Of a DNA stretch of 64,000 bases, positions 11,220 to 22,092 are shown in pieces. Location: positions 15,190,001 to 15,254,000 of the forward strand of contig JBHGNT010000001.1 of assembly GCA_043228905.1 (NCBI GenBank), given 5' to 3'. Position numbers and translations under genes: made by a program. The notes under the pieces were generated by a model that saw nothing but the letters and a program-made list of their open reading frames with translations, was not told the origin of the DNA and ran no database searches. Each line of letters opens with the position of its first letter. Position 1 is the first letter of the stretch. Source of the stretch: Azolla caroliniana. Taxonomy: Eukaryota > Polypodiophyta.

Positions 11220-11867
11220 AATACATCTTTAAATTCCTTCAGCAATACAACCATCGCCGTCTTCTCTTCCAGTGGTATTTCCTTCGCCACGTTTACCAGA
11301 TGTGGTTCTTTGATCGTGCCGAGAATGACTTCCTCCAGTGTTGATGCTTTCACGTGCTACAAAATGGCCATTTCCTTCTCCAAAGCTTATTGTGCTTGCT
11401 AGAGTTCCCGAATAGCCTCCCGATTAGGCTCATTAGTATCCTCCTCCAGGATAGTTAGATACGGCGTAACTACCTCTGCTACATCTATTTCGAACAACGG
11501 AATTATCTTGGGATTCTCTTCTAAGTATCAGTCCACTTCTTTAGCGGCTAACTTGTCCAACATATTTATTGGTTCCGCATACAAGGGCGTAAGCTACTTG
11601 CTTGTACCGTCCTGTTCCTGTGTCGGCATTCGGACTTTAGTTTTGCCGCACCAGTAATTAATGATGTTTTTTTGCAAATTTTGCTTTATGTGTGCCATTT
11701 TTAACCAAGGTCGGCCCAACTGTAAAGGGTACACTCTGCGGGCACTCTATTGTAAGACTATTGCTGAAATCCAAAATGCATGTCCTCTGATGGTGATCTC
11801 TAATTTTATTTATGAGTCTGGTCGGCCAGATTGAGGTCATGTCCGCCATTCATAACCAAAATGCGCA
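11220..11867 (-). pseudogene. gypsy protease/linker remnant (element K)
   Basis: Colinear with gypsy J (80-751) and E (32411-33100). Acidic linker sequence with glutamate-rich codons is followed by FxIDVxE-like and CGKTKVRMPTQE-like segments in broken frames, then the protease core. No open frame longer than 63 codons remains. Confidence 0.6.
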
Positions 11868-11873
11868 CGAGAG

Positions 11874-13034
11874 TTGACAACGAGTGGAAGGAGATACCCA
11901 CTCAGAGAAAGGAGAGCACCGACAACATATGCCAGTCAATACATCCTCTTGACTGATGAAGGTGAGCTAGAGTGGTATGATACATTCATTGCCGATGAGC
12001 ACAGAGAGAAATGGTTGAACGCGAGGCAAGATGAGATGGACTCCTTGCACGAAAACTACACCTACGACCTGGTCGAATTACCGAAAGGTAAGAGAGCACT
12101 CAGGAACAAATGGGTCTACAAGGTGAAGACTGGAGAAGTCGACACTGCGCCTAGTCATAAAGCCCGCATTGTGGTGAAGGGTTTCCAACCAAAAAAGGGT
12201 GTCGACTTTGACAAAATATTCACTCCAATCGTGAAGATGACATCCATTAGAACTGTTCCGAGCATAGATGCTAGCATGGATCTAGATATCGAATTGTTGG
12301 ATATCAAAATGGCATTCTTGCACGGGGAGTTGGATGAAGAGATCTACATGTAGCAACCCGAAGGTTTTGTCCAGAAAGGGAAAGAGAATCTGGTGTGTCG
12401 ACTGAAGAAAAGCTGGTACGGCCTAAAACAAGCTCCACGCCCATGGTACAAGAAGTTCAAGTCCTTCATGGTGGAACATGGGTTCCAGAAAACATAGGCT
12501 GATCATTATGTGTTCGTCAAAAGGTACGATGTAGGTGATTTCTTGATTCTCTTATTATATGTAGAGGACATGTTGATAGTCAGTCAAGATACAAGGAAGA
12601 TTGGAAGCTTGAAGAAAGCTCTAGGCAAGTCATTTTCCATGAAAGATCTTGGTCTGGCTAAACAGATCTTAGGGATGCACATAGTTCGGGACAGAACTAA
12701 GAAAGTGTTGTGGTTGTCACAGCTGAAATATGTGACGAAGATCCTAGAAAGATTCAACATGACAGAAGCAAAGCCGATCGGCTCTATGTACCCGACTAAC
12801 TACAAGTTAAATGCAAAGCAATGCCCGAGAGGAGAGAAGGAAAAGGATGAGATGAGGAAAGTACCATATGCCTCAATCGTCGGTAGTCTAATGTATGATA
12901 TGGTCGGCAAGAGACCAGACATAGCTTTTGTTATGGGAACAGTTAGCCGATACATGAGTAATCGAGGAAGAGAGCATTGGCAAGTGGTGAAGTGGATACT
13001 CGGGCACTTAAAGGCACCTCGAGGGTATGCCTAA
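11874..13034 (+). pseudogene. copia reverse transcriptase (element H)
   Basis: It begins with the linker motif RRYPLRERRAP, followed by KARIVVKGFQPKKGVDFDKI, the ELLDIKMAFLHGELDEEIYM block and LLYVEDMLIVS. The catalytic YVDD is YVED. In-frame TAG stops interrupt at about 12352 and 12496; both correspond to CAG codons in related elements. MKDLGLAKQILGMHI and SLMYDMVGKRPDI complete the RT. Confidence 0.85.
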
Positions 13035-13485
13035 GGTATGGTGTCGGAAAACCATACATGTCAGGGGATGTAGATTCAAGCCTATCCACGTTAGGGTACG
13101 TGATGACCTATGCAGAGGGAACAATATTGTCGCAGTCACGACTGCAGAAGTCTGTGACCTTATCGACCACAAAGGCAAAGTATATGGCAGCGGTAGAGGC
13201 TGCAAAGGAGCTAATTTGGATGAGAAACTTCCTCAGCGATTTGGGAATAAAGAAAAGGTATTTCTTACTTCATTGTGATAGCCAGAGTGCCATACACCTA
13301 GCCAAGAATGATGCATACCACTCCCGGACCAAGCACATATAGAGAAGGTGTCACTGGTTGCGGGAGAAAGTTGAAGAGAGAAAGTTTGCCCCCGTGAAGA
13401 TCCATACTGACGACAATGGATCCGACATGCTGACAAAGAACCTACCGATGGATAGACTCAACGCCTGTTGACAGAGGACAAGAAT
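13035..13485 (+). pseudogene. copia RNase H (element H)
   Basis: Sequence with STLGYVMTYAEGTILSQSRLQKSVTLSTTKAKYMA and HCDSQSAIHLAKNDAYHSRTKHI segments, typical of copia RNase H (the E in TEAEY is K here). A frame shift at about 13025 and a TAG at 13340 break it. Confidence 0.8.
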
Positions 13486-13520
13486 AACAGACCCCTCCCC
13501 ATAGAAGTGAAGGAGGAGTT

Positions 13521-14160
13521 TGTTGGGAATATGTCCCTCTAGTGGACGGAGCTGATTGTTTGGGCCAAGAAGTGTCGACAGTTGAAGACTAGGAGGAGAA
13601 AATTGCTCAGGCCTAGTACCGATGGTTGAAGAGTCGACTATGAGAGTCGACAAAAAGGAGATCCAAGTCGATCACGCGACCGACTAGTCGGGCCGACCAG
13701 ATGGTCGATGACCAGGCTGAATAGTCGGACCGGCTGGACAATCAACACTAGGGTCGACTGATGGCTACTTATTATTACAGATAATAATAGTGGTGTTGTG
13801 TAGTAGTGGCTACATTTGTAAATAGCCCATACAGAGTATAAGTATAAATACACTTAGGGCAAGTACTGTTTGTGTGTTTTGATGCAAAACTGTATGTGAT
13901 CCTCTGTTGTAGAGAACGATAAAGAAGTGTGAGAACAGGAAGAGAGTCTGTGTGAGAGGCGCCATACTCATGTTCTGTAAGAGCCCTGCGTGGCTGATAC
14001 ACTCAGATGAGAGAGTGTTGTACTCTGATCCCATACTTGTATATCCACTATATATAGTAAAGTTGTGTTCTCCGTGGTTTTCTCCCGCTTTAGGGTTTCC
14101 ATGTAGAATATGTGCGCATTGTCTTCTGTGTTTCCGAACTGTGTATTTCAGCACATTCCA
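13521..14160 (+). repeat. 3' LTR of copia H
   Basis: 640 bp, TGTTGGGAATATGTCCCTC…CACATTCCA, homologous to the LTR of element D at 35804-36417. It contains GTCGAC-rich blocks and the TATA-like segment AGTATAAATACACTTAGGGC. Confidence 0.8.
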
Positions 14161-14590
14161 TTATTGTGGATTGACGATTCGTTTCTCAACAATAAAGGGG
14201 GTCGCGATCAACCCAAGTCTACGAGACCCGGCTAGCATAGGGCACCGGTTCACCAATGAGATACTTCGAAAGTTGAAGATTGGTGGGGGTGGCTCTCTAT
14301 TGCAGGTGGAGGAGGACTGGTTTTGGAGAACGCTGGAGGGGCACAAGAAGTAGAGCAACAAGCACCGGAGGAGAGCGGAGCTAGAGAACCAGTACAACAG
14401 GAGCCAACGAGAGTTGAAGAACCGGAGTAGCCACTCCACCCAGACTCGGACACAGCGGCAGGGGCAGAGCAGCAACAAAACGACGTACCACTCGATCCTC
14501 TAGAGCAAATTCTGTTGGATATTTTGGACGAAGAGTGAGGCAATTGTGTGGGTTCGAAGTGCAATGCACTTTCCCACAGGCGTGCCATGT
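14161..14590 (+). other. internal 3' end of an N-related element
   Basis: Purine-rich sequence without a convincing gene. Its last about 45 bp (GTGCAATGCACTTTCCCACAGG then CGTGCCATG) are nearly the same as the sequence before the right LTR-like repeat of element N at 3525-3558. Confidence 0.45.
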
Positions 14591-14889
14591 GTTGGCCAGT
14601 TAAGGGCCAAAGGATAAGTGGGAAAAGGGCGAGTCAGAGAAATATATATATTTAGATTTAAATAGAATTATTATTCGGAGGGACGGATCCGATATAGTTG
14701 TACCGATCCGGATCCGAACCGATTCGTAGCCAATTGCCGATAGGGCACTGTTTTGTAATGACACCAGATTCTTATAAAAGGATCCGACCCAATGTAATGT
14801 TTATGGAAGTAATTCATGCTTGCGTCTTTTATACTTACTATTTGTGGTTAATATTAAGATCTTACGCGTGTTAATTACGGAAGCATCCT
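14591..14889 (+). repeat. LTR-like sequence following N-related internal end
   Basis: It starts TGTTGGCCAGTTAAGGGCC directly after the shared pre-LTR sequence, has TTATAAAAGGATCC as a possible TATA box, and ends near the border with copia F at about 14890. No second copy is visible in the window, so the borders are tentative. Confidence 0.4.
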
Positions 14890-15123
14890 AACTGTACCAC
14901 CCCTTTGGAGAAGTGTTCCGGGAGAGGACACCTTGGGTTGTGGCTAGTCCGGCCAAGAATCAACACCATTCTATGCAACTGTTGCGTAATCTTCACGTTC
15001 CAAGTTCGCGGGCCTTGTTTAAGTCCATATAACGCCTTCTTCAATCAAAAAATTGCCCAAGTGTTCTGTTCTGATAGAAATATACACTTGTTCCCCAAGA
15101 TCACCTTGCAAGAACGCATTATT

Positions 15124-15752
15124 TGTTGGGAGACAAGTCCCTCCGGATGGGAAGGGAGAAGAACAGTGCTGAAGAACACTTGCCGAAACTGTATGAGGAG
15201 GACCCGGCTACGGAGAGCCGGATGGTGCAGACCCGGTATGAACCGGATGAGGAGTACCCGGCTACGGAGCGTCGGATGGTACAAACCCGGTGAGAACCGG
15301 ATGAAGAGACATATTCGTAAATATGTTTCTGACAGTCCATCAAGGCTATATTTGTAAATAGCCAAAAATTCATATTAGTATAAATATGACTTAGGGCAAA
15401 CTTTTAGTAGTTGTTGTCATTCCTGTTTTGCACGAGATTAGAGCGCGTAACAGTGTACACAAAGAGAGAGAGAGAGAAAGAGGTTGTTGCCTCTGTGGTA
15501 ACCGCCGCCTGTGGCGAAGATCGTGAGCACGAGGTCGTTGCCTCCGTGAACTCATTGTTTGTACATTCCAACATAGTGATAGTTTGCAGCCTGTGGGCTG
15601 CCGTGGTTTTTCCCTTAGTTTGGGTTTTCCACGTAAACATCCTGTGTACCTTTTCTCTCCTTTGTGTCGTTCTTTATTTCCCGTTTTCTATGCATGAATC
15701 TAAGCTTGGTTGTGGCCGAGCGTTGTGTATAGGGAGCGTTCAGTTCCCGTTA
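15124..15752 (+). repeat. 5' LTR of copia M
   Basis: 629 bp from TGTTGGGAGACAAGTCC to GTTCAGTTCCCGTTA; the 3' LTR ends …CCCGTCA, so the terminal CA is mutated here. It carries two copies of the 54-bp U3 repeat, against three in the 3' LTR. AGTATAAATATGACTTAGGGC is the probable TATA region. Confidence 0.9.
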
Positions 15753-15754
15753 AG

Positions 15755-15766
15755 TGGTATCAGAGC
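15755..15766 (+). other. primer-binding site of copia M
   Basis: TGGTATCAGAGC, complementary to the 3' end of initiator tRNA-Met, three bases after the LTR end. Confidence 0.85.
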
Positions 15767-15781
15767 AAAACGACACAGAAA

Positions 15782-16849
15782 ATGGACGAATCGTTTGGCG
15801 GCATGTTCAAGCTCACCGGCTCCAACTATTGAGTGTGGAAGTCGAAGATGAGGGACATGCTCGTGGTTAAAGACCTCTGGCTGTCGGTTCAGTTCGGGGA
15901 CAAGAGACCGGACAAAATCGACGCCGCGATCTGGGAGGTGATGCACATGAAGACAACGGCGTACATACCGTACTTCATCGACATGAGCCTTTACAACAAC
16001 TTCAATGAAGAGAGCAAAGCTCATGAGCTCTGGGAGAAGATCGGCATAATGTTTCAAAACAAAAATGCCGTTAATCAGGTTTCGGTATTCCGGAAGCTAG
16101 TAAGACTCCGGTACCAAGATGGCTCCAGCATGGTGGAGCACATGAATGACATCTAGGGGCTGATCCACCAGGCAACTTCATTGGAAGTACCTCTCGCCGA
16201 TGAGGTACTAGCGCAACTCCTGCTCGGTTCCCTCCCGGATAGCTGGGAGACGTTGGTTGTCACTTTGGGCAACGCCGGGCCGGAAGGAAAACAGTTATCC
16301 CTAGCAAGAGTAAAGTCGAGCTTGCTAGTTGAGGAGGCACGTCGGAAAGATAAAGATACGAGCTCCGACTCCAAAGCGCTCCTTACCGAATCGGAACGCG
16401 GAAGACATAGAAACCGTAGTCCCCAGAACCGGGAGAAGTCGGGGACATGGTCAAAGTCAAGGGGGAGGCCCACTTGCTTCTATTGTGGCAAGCCAGGACA
16501 CTTCCAAAAGAACTGTAGGCATTTCCGAAAAGATAAGGAGACCGACGGTACCGATTCGAAGCGCACCCCGGACCGGAAGGGAACGATGGCAATCGCGGCA
16601 AGTGAAGAAGAGTTGATGCTCATCACCGAGGAGAGTGAGATAAACCTTGCTGGCGACGAGATGACTTGGGTGGTAGACTCCGGAGCATCGTTCCACCTTA
16701 CCCCGGACCGGAAATGCTTCTCATCCTACTCAGCTGGTGATCACGGCTGTGTCCGGATGGGGAATGAAGGTACATGCCGAATTGTCGGCATAGGAGACGT
16801 GTGGCTGTCAACACCAACCGGATGCAAGTTCCTGCTAAAGGATGTCTGA
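15782..16849 (+). pseudogene. copia gag and protease (element M)
   Basis: The start ATG at 15782 matches the intact gag of element B (57012). The Gag capsid-like domain (UBN2/DUF4219 type: FKLTGSNY, VWKSKMRDMLV) is broken by a TGA at about 15830 and a TAG at about 16153, where element B has TCA and CAG. The CCHC knuckle CFYCGKPGHFQKNC lies at about 16477-16518 and the protease motif VVDSGASFHL at 16671-16700. The frame runs out at about 16848 (TGA). Confidence 0.85.
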
Positions 16850-18366
16850 CACGTTTCGGAGGTTCGTCTGAACCTGATATCAGTCGGTGGGCTGGACGAT
16901 GAAGGCTACACGGGTAGCATCCGAAACGGTGTCATGAAGTTCAGCAAAGGGAGCCTAATTGTGGCTCGGGCCCGGAAGGTCAACACACTGTACCTGATGA
17001 GTGCCCGGTTATGTCTGGAAGAAGTGAACATGGCATCCGACACTGCCGGTGAGTTGTGGCACAAGAGGCTGTGTCATATGCGTGAGAAGGGGATGAAGAG
17101 ACTTGCAGACGACAACCTCATTCCTTGAAGAACGTGCACTTGGAGAAGTGCACTGATTGTCTGGCCGGTAAGCAAAACCGGACCTCCTTCCGACCAAGGC
17201 CACCGATGAGACGTAATGCACCACTGGAGTTGGTGCATACGGATGTGTGTCAAGTAGACACGAAGTCACATGCCGGAGCACAGTACTTCGTGACGTTCAT
17301 AGATGAACACATCCGGAAGCTGTGGGCCACACCATTGAAGTCGAAGGATCAGGTGTTATCCGTCTTCAAAGAGCTCCATGCAAGAGTGGAAAGAGAAACC
17401 GGCCGGAAGCTGAAGGCGGTTCGAGCAGATAACGGAGGAGAATACCGGGGGCAGTTCGAGGAGTACTGCCACTCGAAGGGAATCCAGCTCGAATTTACCG
17501 TGCCGAAGACGCTGGAACTAAATGGGTTGGCCGAGAGGATGAACCGGACCATAATGGAGAGGGTCCGGAGTATGCTAGCGCATGCAAAACTACCCAAGAA
17601 GTTTTGGGCTGAGGCACTGTTGACGGCGACATATGTGATAAATAGATCACCCTCAGTACCCTTGGACGGAGACACGCCATAGAGAGTATGGACCGGTAAG
17701 GAAGTCTCCTACCGGCATCTGAAGGTGTTCGGGTGTCTCACGTACGTGCATGTAGCTAAGGACCGGAGAGGAAAGTTAGATCGAAAGACCCGGCCATGCA
17801 TATTCCTCGGTTACGGTGACGATGAGCTCGGCTACCGAGTGTGGGACCTGGTCGACAAGAAGGTATTCCGGAGTCGAGATATTATCTTCATGGAGAACAA
17901 GACGCTTGCCGACTGGGAGTCGGAGAAGAAGATAATGAACTCCGAGTCGACCGGTAAGGATCGACTCTACGATGAGCAGACCCAACCGGCAAGAGACCGG
18001 TTAGCACTCGAGGGACCAGACGGTTATGGTGAGGATACCGAACGGGCTGAAGAAGAAGTAGAGGAAGCTGAAACCAGAACCGGCCAAAACCCCGAATCGG
18101 ATTCGGATGAAGAGCAGATGGATGAGCCGGTCACCAAAGCCCAGAGACGGAGATATCCTCTCAGAGAGAGAAGGGCCCCCCGGAGATTTCCGGATGCAGA
18201 GCATGTTCTGCTGACCGATGAGGGGGAGTTGGAAAGCTTCGAAGAAGCGAAGGAAGACACCCACATCCGAAAATGGTTAAGTGCAATGCAGGATGAGATG
18301 GATTCCCTGCATGAGAACCATACGTACGAATTGGTGGAGTTGCCGAAAGGAAAGCGGGCACTCTAA
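16850..18366 (+). pseudogene. copia integrase (element M)
   Basis: The GAG-pre-integrase zinc-binding region (LWHKRLCHM, C-x2-C at CTDC) is followed by an rve core whose D-D-35-E residues are present: HTDVC, RADNGGEY and ERMNRT. The C-terminal copia-specific segment (VFGCLTYVHV, CIFLGYGDDELGYRVWD) and an acidic linker to RRYPLRERRAP follow. Stops at 16846, 17126, 17680 (TAG for CAG) and 18364 break the polyprotein. Confidence 0.85.
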
Positions 18367-18375
18367 AACAAGTGG

Positions 18376-19797
18376 GTGTACAAGTTGAAACCGGGAGATG
18401 TCGGCAACCCCCCGAGATACAAAGCCAGGATCGTGGTGAAGGGGTTCCAGCAGAAGAAGGGCGTGGACTTCGACGAGATATTTTCCCCGGTAGTAAAGAT
18501 GACCTCCATCCGGACAGTGCTAAGTATAGCGGCAAGCATGGACCTCGAGGTAGAGCAGCTAGACGTGAAGACGACATTCCTTCACGGTGACCTCCAAGAA
18601 GAGATCTACATGCAGCAACCGGAAGGATTCGTGGAGAAAGGGAAGGAGCACTTGATTTGCCGGTTGAAGAAGAGCCTCTACGGGTTGAAGCAGGCCCCCC
18701 GGCAATGGTACCGGAAGTTCGATTCCTTCATAGCCGATCAAGGGTACCACAAGACGCAGGCCGATCACTGCGTGTTTGTGAAGAAGTTCGAAGGAGACGA
18801 CTTCTTGATACTCCTTCTGTACGTGGACGACATGTTGATCGTCGGACGTGACCAAGTCAAAATACGGATGCTGAAGAAGGCTCTCAACCGGACCTTCTCA
18901 ATGAAAGACTTGGGTCCGGCAAGACAGATGCTGGGGATGCAGATCATTCGGGACCGGTCAAAGAAGCAATTATGGCTGTTACAGGAGAAGTACGTGACAA
19001 AGTTGCTTCACCGGTTCAACATGTCAGATGCGAAACCGGTCGAATCGACACTTCCGGCAAACTGCAAGCTATCCGGTAAGCAAAGCCCGAAGACGAAAGC
19101 AGAGAAGGCGGATATGATGAAGATTCCATATGCCTCTGCCGTCGGGAGCTTGATGTACGCAATGGTGTGTACCCGACCGGATATAGGATACGCAGTCGGA
19201 GTGGTGAGCCGGTTCATGAGCAATCCCGGCAAGGAGCACTGGAACGCGGTCAAATGGATACTCTGGTATTTGAAGGGCACTTCAAATATGTGTCTCCGAT
19301 TCGGCTCTGGAAAACCTTAACTAGACGGTTTCACCGATTCGGACATGTCGGCTGATGTGGATACCAGCCGGTATACATCCGGGTATGTAATGACATATGC
19401 AGGGGGAGCTGTTTCGTGGCAGTCGAGGCTGCATAAGACGGTTGCGTTGTCAACCACAGAGGTTGAGTACATGGCGACTGTGGAAGTCGGGAAGGAAATC
19501 TTATGGATGAAGGACTTCATCGGAGAGCTCGGTATCCAGCAAGATGAATTCCGGCTCTATTGCGACAGTCAAAGTGCCATCCACCTTGCTAAGAATGCGG
19601 CCTACCATTCCCGGACGAAGCATATCCAGCGGAGGTATCACTGGATCCGGGAAAGAGTAGATAACCAAGAATTCGCATTGACGAAGATCCACACGGCCGA
19701 GAACGGGTCAGATATGCTAACCAAAGTGCTGACACCCGACAAGCTAGACACATGCTGGAAGAGGATCAGACTGGTAAGACACCCCATGTCGGAGTGA
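18376..19797 (+). pseudogene. copia reverse transcriptase and RNase H (element M)
   Basis: A 314-codon open RT frame (to 19320) carries VVKGFQQKKGVDFDEIFSPV, LDVKTTFLHGDLQEEIYM, SLYGLKQAPRQWY, the intact YVDDMLIVG box and MKDLGPARQMLGMQI. A TAA at 19318-19320 (CAA in element B) separates it from RNase H (19345-19797: SGYVMTYAGGAVSWQSRLHK, DSQSAIHLAKN, RYHWIRE). The RT part could still be translated, but not as part of a full polyprotein. Confidence 0.85.
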
Positions 19798-19807
19798 AGG
19801 GGGAGTT
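19797..19807 (+). other. polypurine tract of copia M
   Basis: AAGGGGGAGTT, immediately before the 3' LTR at 19808; the same tract occurs at 60990-61000 before the 3' LTR of B. Confidence 0.8.
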
Positions 19808-20513
19808 TGTTGGGAGACAGATCCCTCCGGATGGGAAGGGAGAATAACAGTGCTGATGAACAAACTCAGCCGAGGCCTATTGGCCTCAGCCGAAACCGTA
19901 TGAGGAGGACCCGGCTACGGAGAGCCGGATGGTGCAGACCCGGTATGAACCGGATGAGGAGTACCCGGCTATGGAGAGCCGGATGGTGCAGACCCGGTAT
20001 GAACCGGATGAGGAGTACCCGGCTACGGAGAGCCGGATGGTACAGACCCGGTGAGAACCGGATGAAGAGACATATTCGTAAATATGTTTCTGAGAGTCCA
20101 TCGAGGCTATATTTTTAAATAACCGAAAAGTCATATTAGTATAAATATGACTTAGGGCAAACTTTTAGTAGTTGTTGTCATTCCTGTTTTGCACGAGATT
20201 AGAGCATGTAACAGTGTACACAAAGAGAGAGAGAGAGAAAGAGGTTGCTGCCTCTGTTGTAACCGCCGCTTGTGGCGAAGATCGTGAGCACGAGGTCGTT
20301 GCCTCCGTGAACTCATTGTTTGTACATTCCAACATAGTGATAGTTTGCAGCCTGTGGGCTGCCGTGGTTTTTCCCTTTGTTTGGGTTTTCCACGTAAACA
20401 TCCTGTGTACCTTTTCTCTCCTTTGTGTCGTTCTTTATTTCCCGTTTTCTGTGCATGAATCTAAGCTTGGTTGTGGCCGAGCGTTGTGTATAGGGAGTGT
20501 TCAGTTCCCGTCA
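19808..20513 (+). repeat. 3' LTR of copia M with tandem U3 repeats
   Basis: 706 bp, TGTTGGGAGACAGATCC…TTCAGTTCCCGTCA. It has three 54-bp units starting at 19926, 19980 and 20034 (CGGATGGTGCAGACCCGGTA…). It is longer than the 5' LTR by about one unit plus a short CTCAGCCGAGG-type insertion. Confidence 0.9.
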
Positions 20514-21080
20514 TTATTTACATCCATCTGATGTAGATGCCACCCCTTCACCGCAGCTACGGCTAGCAGAACTCGCACGGTAGTCATCTTCACAACTAGT
20601 GTGAAGGTCTCGTCGTAATCGATGTCGTGTTTCTGCGCATAGCCTTTCGCAACCAAACAGGACTTATATCGGTTGACTGAGCCGTTAGTGTTGTATTTCA
20701 CCTTAAACACCCATATGCATCCGATCGGCTTTACACCTTTAGGTGCGTCAACAAGGTTCCAAGTCTCATTATCCATTAAAGTGCGGCCTCTTCTTCCATC
20801 ACGGCACGCCAATTCACATCTTTCGCCGCTTCTGTGTAGTTCTTTAGCTCACGCACTTCCGCCACTCGTGTCATGTATGTATAATGGTGCGACATGTATT
20901 CGTTGTACCTGTATCTTTTTACGGGTTTCTTCCAGTGGGTAGATCGGCGTAATTCGTGATTAGCCGATTTCACAACCTTTCCGGCTGATTTTGACCTCTT
21001 CTGCAGAGGTTCCTTCTCGATTGACCCGACTTTAGATTCGTTCCGTTCTAACTTGGCACTACTAAAATCGTATTCCGACA
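20514..21080 (-). pseudogene. copia RT N-terminal region (element F)
   Basis: Minus-strand frames contain [40 protein letters not shown] and the [20 protein letters not shown] linker, as in elements A and C. After M is removed it continues at 15118-14895. A frame break lies near 20780. Confidence 0.8.
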
Positions 21081-21084
21081 TTTT

Positions 21085-21715
21085 CTTCTCATTTGACTCT
21101 ATTGGTCGAACGACTCGGTCAAGTGATGGGCTTCTACAGATTCATCAATGGTAAGTCCCATCGATTTTCGCCGAATGTGCTCGGTGAGAACGTGCTCGAT
21201 CGTCTCTTCCAGATTTAGGATCGGTTGGCTATTGGTGTATGTCGTGCAAAATACCTGCCAACTTGCCAGCAAGCTCGATAGGAGGGCAAGGGCTTTCATG
21301 TGATCCCTTGTGAGGACAGTTCTGACAACACCCGACTGAAGCTTTTGATGTGGGAGTTAGCCGGATCGGACATTGTCATCTTCATGTTGAGCAACTGTTT
21401 GATTAAAATCAGTTTTGAAGATGTGGACTTTTTCTCGTACACGGCTTGTAGTTTCTCCCACAATGAGAACGCCATCGTCTCTTTTGCCATGCTGAAGTAG
21501 AAGTTTTAGGCCAGATGCATTCGGATGGTGGAGCATGCGATTTCTTCTGTAGATCTCCACTTTTCGACTGTCATCGAGGCAAGTTTTTGACTGTGTCAAA
21601 TGGCTTCAACTTGTCTTCTGATGATCAACACATCCTGCATCATCTCCTTCCAAAGGGCAAAGTTTTTGCCATCGAATTTTCTGATTTCAACTGATGTTTC
21701 GGATGTTGAACCCAT
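21085..21715 (-). pseudogene. copia gag (element F)
   Basis: The start codon at 21713-21715 begins MGSTSETSVEIRKFDGKNFA, followed by LWKEMMQDVL, MAFSLWEKLQAVYEKKSTSS and LIKQLLNMKM, the UBN2-type gag of the copia/Tnt1-like type. It is interrupted by frame changes at about 21596, 21490 and 21297, and joins directly to RT-linker sequence at about 21085. Confidence 0.75.
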
Positions 21716-21787
21716 ATTCTTCTTTGAATGTGAGATTTTATTGACTTGGTCTTTTTCCGTTATATATTGCCGCCGCGTAGCAAGTCG

Positions 21788-21799
21788 CACTGATACCAG
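21788..21799 (-). other. primer-binding site of copia F
   Basis: On the minus strand CTGGTATCAGTGC follows the LTR end; it resembles the tRNA-Met complement with one difference. Confidence 0.65.
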
Positions 21800-22089
21800 T
21801 TGAGGGATAGATATGTGCGGAAATGTATGTGAGGACCTATCGTTTTTGCTCAGCAAACAACATAGAATGAAGGCAAGAAGATATAGACAGATGCTAGACA
21901 CACGGATGAAGCTTTAATGGAATCTATCTTTATTTTTGTTTCCTCTCTCCCTCTTAAAGACTTGATGTACAAGATGATCAAGTGTTTTTCTTTACAATGT
22001 TAGGTTATCGCTTATATACTAAGCCATAACTCTTTAGATGAGTTCACACTAGGATACAAAGTGGAAGGAGTCGGCCTTTTATGCCAACA
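21800..22089 (-). repeat. 5' LTR of copia F
   Basis: On the minus strand it reads TGTTGGCATAAAAGG…TATCTATCCCTCA, about 290 bp. The PBS lies immediately inside it. No second copy is in the window. Confidence 0.65.
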
Positions 22090-22092
22090 TAT

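Larger units (their letters stand above)
10377..11867 (-). mobile_element. Ty3/gypsy fragment K
   Basis: Minus-strand gypsy with RT (10377-11200), a connecting region and part of the protease domain (11240-11867). No LTR is present. The left side is bounded by the transposon fragment and the right side joins copia H internal sequence at 11868 with no recognisable end. Confidence 0.75.
11868..14160 (+). mobile_element. Ty1/copia element H (5'-truncated)
   Basis: 3' part of a copia element: linker and RT (11874-13034), RNase H (13035-13485), a purine tract (GAAGGAGGAG) and a 640-bp LTR (13521-14160). It is closely related to element D. The 5' half, including gag and integrase, is absent, and the junction at 11867/11868 with gypsy K is an abrupt break. 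Confidence 0.8.
15124..20513 (+). mobile_element. nearly complete Ty1/copia element M
   Basis: 5,390 bp, with 5' LTR 15124-15752, PBS 15755-15766, gag-protease, integrase, RT-RNase H, PPT, and 3' LTR 19808-20513. It is flanked by TTATT (15119-15123 and 20514-20518). Removing it rejoins copia F RT (…GAACGCATTATT-TACATCC), matching the uninterrupted sequence in element C at about 25290-25315. Stops in gag and pol make this copy non-autonomous. Confidence 0.92.
14895..22089 (-). mobile_element. Ty1/copia element F, internally deleted
   Basis: A minus-strand copia with 5' LTR (21800-22089), PBS, gag (about 21085-21715) and then, with no protease or integrase, RT (20514-21080 continuing at 14895-15118). 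Copia M is inserted in the RT with TTATT target duplications. The 3' half is missing at the left border. The gag-to-RT jump indicates a large internal deletion. Confidence 0.75.
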
